Assembly (NCBI GenBank): GCA_016649775.1
Contig: JAENWY010000095.1
Location: 1 to 8,304, forward strand
Length of the DNA stretch: 8,304 nt
Reading direction: 5' to 3'
Source: Spirochaetaceae bacterium
GTDB taxonomy: Bacteria > Spirochaetota > Spirochaetia > Sphaerochaetales > Sphaerochaetaceae
A program made the position numbers and the translations under genes. The notes under the pieces are model-generated. The model saw only the letters and a program-made list of their open reading frames with translations. It was not told the DNA's origin and did not search any database. This document shows, piece by piece, positions 7,119 through 8,304 of the stretch (position 1 is its first letter; each line of letters opens with the position of its first letter).

Positions 7119-7517
7119 TTATTTTTCAACACCTAAATATTTATCTAATATAGTCACAAGACGCTCAATATTTATTGGTTTTTGGAAATTTTCATTCATT
7201 CCCGAAGCCTTAATCTTATTCTTATCTTCCTCAAAAGCATTTGCTGATACTGCAATTATTGGAACATTTTTTGCTTTAACAGTACCTAAAGATCTTATTA
7301 ACTTTGAAGATTCATATCCATCCATAATTGGCATTTGTAAATCCATGAAGATAATATCAAAATCATTATTATCTCTGAATAATTCAAAAGCTTCTCTACC
7401 ATTTTTTGCTACTATAATATTAATTTTTGTCTGAGATAACAATTTTTTAAGAAGCATAATATTAATTTCAATATCTTCAACCAATAGAATTTTTTTAGAT
7501 GAAAAATCATATTTTTT
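7119..7517 (-). pseudogene. Receiver (REC) domain, displaced from its hybrid histidine kinase by a frameshift
   Basis: The frame encodes a complete CheY-like receiver domain. It has 'KKILLVEDIEIN' (the acidic Glu-Asp pair), phospho-acceptor Asp in 'FMDLQMPIMDGYES' (codon 7341-7343), Ser in 'IIAVSANAF', and the conserved Lys in 'FQKPIN'. In a phosphorelay this domain accepts the phosphate from the kinase core encoded just upstream on the same strand. It ends with two consecutive TAA codons. No credible start exists for a separate protein: the first usable codon, TTG at 7484, falls within the first beta strand and lacks a Shine-Dalgarno. The frame is open back only to 7517, in the A8 tract (7512-7519) where the kinase frame also ends. 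Deleting one A joins the two frames as ...SDLKK-YDFSSKKILLVED.... So it is best read as the C-terminal part of one hybrid kinase. It is domain-complete, and it could still be made if slippage restores the frame. Confidence 0.8.
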
Positions 7518-8304
7518 TTAAATCTGATGGAGTTCTTTCATTTCCTATAGGTTTTAAATCAAATGGAATTTCTATTGTAAAAGTTGTTCCTTTCTCATAC
7601 GTACTATCCAAAGAAATAGAAGCATTCATCTTGTCTAAAATACCTTTTGAAATGTTTAAACCAATTCCAAGACCACCAGTTTTATAAGATTTAGAACCTT
7701 TAGCTGTATAAAATTTTCCAAATATTCTCTCCTGCTGTTCTTTTGTCATTCCTATACCAGTGTCTTTAATAATTATCTTATAAATTGATTTTGATTCATT
7801 AACAGTCTTTTCATCTACACTTATATTAATAGAACCTTTTTCAGTGTAATCAATAGAATTATTAACAATATTATTTATTACTGTTATAAGTCTCTCTTCA
7901 TCGCCAATAACATTAGCATGTTTTAGACTTATACTTTCCCATAATTTAATTTTCTTCTGGTTTATTTTTTCAATACTATTTTGGATTATTTTTTCAAAGG
8001 TTTCTTTAATATTAAATTCTTCTCTTTTTAAGTAAATCTCATCTTGCTCAATAGTACTCATATATAAAAGTTCTTCAAGGATATTCAATAACAAATTAGA
8101 TGCAGCTTTTATTTCTAAAAGACTACTATTAATAATCTCACCGTCTCCTATATTACTTAAAGCTAAATCACTATATCCAATTATTGAATTCATAGGAGTT
8201 CTCAAATCATGACTCATTGAGAGTAGAAATAGTGATTTTGCTTCATCAGATTCTTTTGCTCTCTTTAAGGCTGCTGTCAATTCATCATTGTGTTTCATTT
8301 TAAG
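7507..8304 (-). CDS. Sensor histidine kinase, HisKA and HATPase_c core (N terminus outside window; hybrid kinase cut by a frameshift)
   Basis: This is the kinase core of a two-component sensor. It autophosphorylates a histidine and passes the phosphate to a receiver. Numbering from Met at 8298-8296: the H box 'SMSHDLRTPMNSIIGY' has His30, the dimerisation helices reach about residue 85, the N box 'NNIVNNSIDY' lies at 142-151, G1 is DTGIGM (179-184), and G2 is GGLGIGL (208-214). The frame stays open to the window edge at 8304, and the first residues look like the coiled-coil linker usual before HisKA, so that Met is probably internal and the sensor region lies further right. It stops at TGA (7507-7509) just after an A8 tract. 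The downstream receiver domain lies in the frame reached by removing one A, so the ancestral gene was almost certainly a hybrid kinase. It runs convergent to the jet operon and shows no evident functional link to it. The sensed signal cannot be inferred. Confidence 0.9.
   Translation of the reverse strand, partial: LKMKHNDELTAALKRAKESDEAKSLFLLSMSHDLRTPMNSIIGYSDLALSNIGDGEIINSSLLEIKAASNLLLNILEELLYMSTIEQDEIYLKREEFNIKETFEKIIQNSIEKINQKKIKLWESISLKHANVIGDEERLITVINNIVNNSIDYTEKGSINISVDEKTVNESKSIYKIIIKDTGIGMTKEQQERIFGKFYTAKGSKSYKTGGLGIGLNISKGILDKMNASISLDSTYEKGTTFTIEIPFDLKPIGNERTPSDLKKI
7512..7519 (-). repeat. A8 homopolymer tract (T8 on + strand) at the kinase/receiver frameshift
   Basis: The kinase frame meets TGA at 7507-7509. 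Read upstream, the receiver frame meets TAA at 7518-7520. The indel that separates the two frames must therefore fall between these stops, essentially inside this run of eight A. Seven A would give a continuous kinase-receiver frame. Confidence 0.85.

Noticed and set aside
7119..7484. Stand-alone response regulator starting at TTG 7484
   Set aside because: That start lies within the first beta strand of the receiver fold and lacks a ribosome binding site; the upstream in-frame sequence continues a kinase linker.
7499..7687. Plus-strand open frame of 62 codons opposite the kinase
   Set aside because: Antisense to the conserved HATPase region; starts at the frameshift tract and has no plausible product.
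1..8304. CRISPR array, transposon ends or toxin-antitoxin pair
   Set aside because: I saw no regularly spaced repeats, transposase or terminal inverted repeats, and no small two-gene unit on either strand.

Overview
This AT-rich window (about 30% G+C by eye, A-rich coding strands, AGA arginine codons, mostly TAA stops) carries the 3' end of a tRNA gene, a complete tRNA-Glu(UUC), a complete four-gene type I Wadjet (JetABCD) anti-plasmid operon on the + strand, and, convergent to it, the 3' part of a hybrid sensor histidine kinase whose receiver domain is separated by a one-base frameshift. Base composition, homopolymer-rich genes and the hybrid-kinase style suggest a low-GC bacterium such as a Campylobacterota (Arcobacter-like) species. 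This assignment is tentative because no marker gene is present.

Layout. Positions 1-24 are the T-arm and acceptor end of an unidentified tRNA. tRNA-Glu lies at 38-109 and is followed by an intrinsic terminator (114-141). An AT-rich spacer (142-334) holds a good candidate promoter (273-301) and a Shine-Dalgarno just before jetA. jetA (335-1849), jetB (1842-2468), jetC (2468-5929) and jetD (5898-7055) overlap one another by 8, 1 and 32 bases, so they form one translationally coupled transcription unit. A short convergent gap (7056-7118) with an imperfect hairpin separates jetD from the minus-strand kinase/receiver gene, which runs off the right edge at 8304.

How the genes work together. JetA (DUF3375, MukF-like kleisin), JetB (DUF4194, MukE-like KITE subunit) and JetC (MukB/SMC-like ATPase with Walker A, signature and Walker B motifs all intact) are expected to form a DNA loop-extruding complex. 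JetD (DUF3322/DUF2220) carries the Toprim nuclease residues Glu251, Asp294 and Asp296, and is expected to cut circular plasmids recognised by that complex. All key motifs are present, so the system looks functional. It is a known system rather than a new one. The points worth a second look are its position beside tRNA-Glu, A8/A9 homopolymer tracts in jetB and jetD where slippage would stop translation at once, a possible beta-clamp-like motif in the JetC middle region, and the frameshifted hybrid kinase, whose indel maps to an A8 tract.
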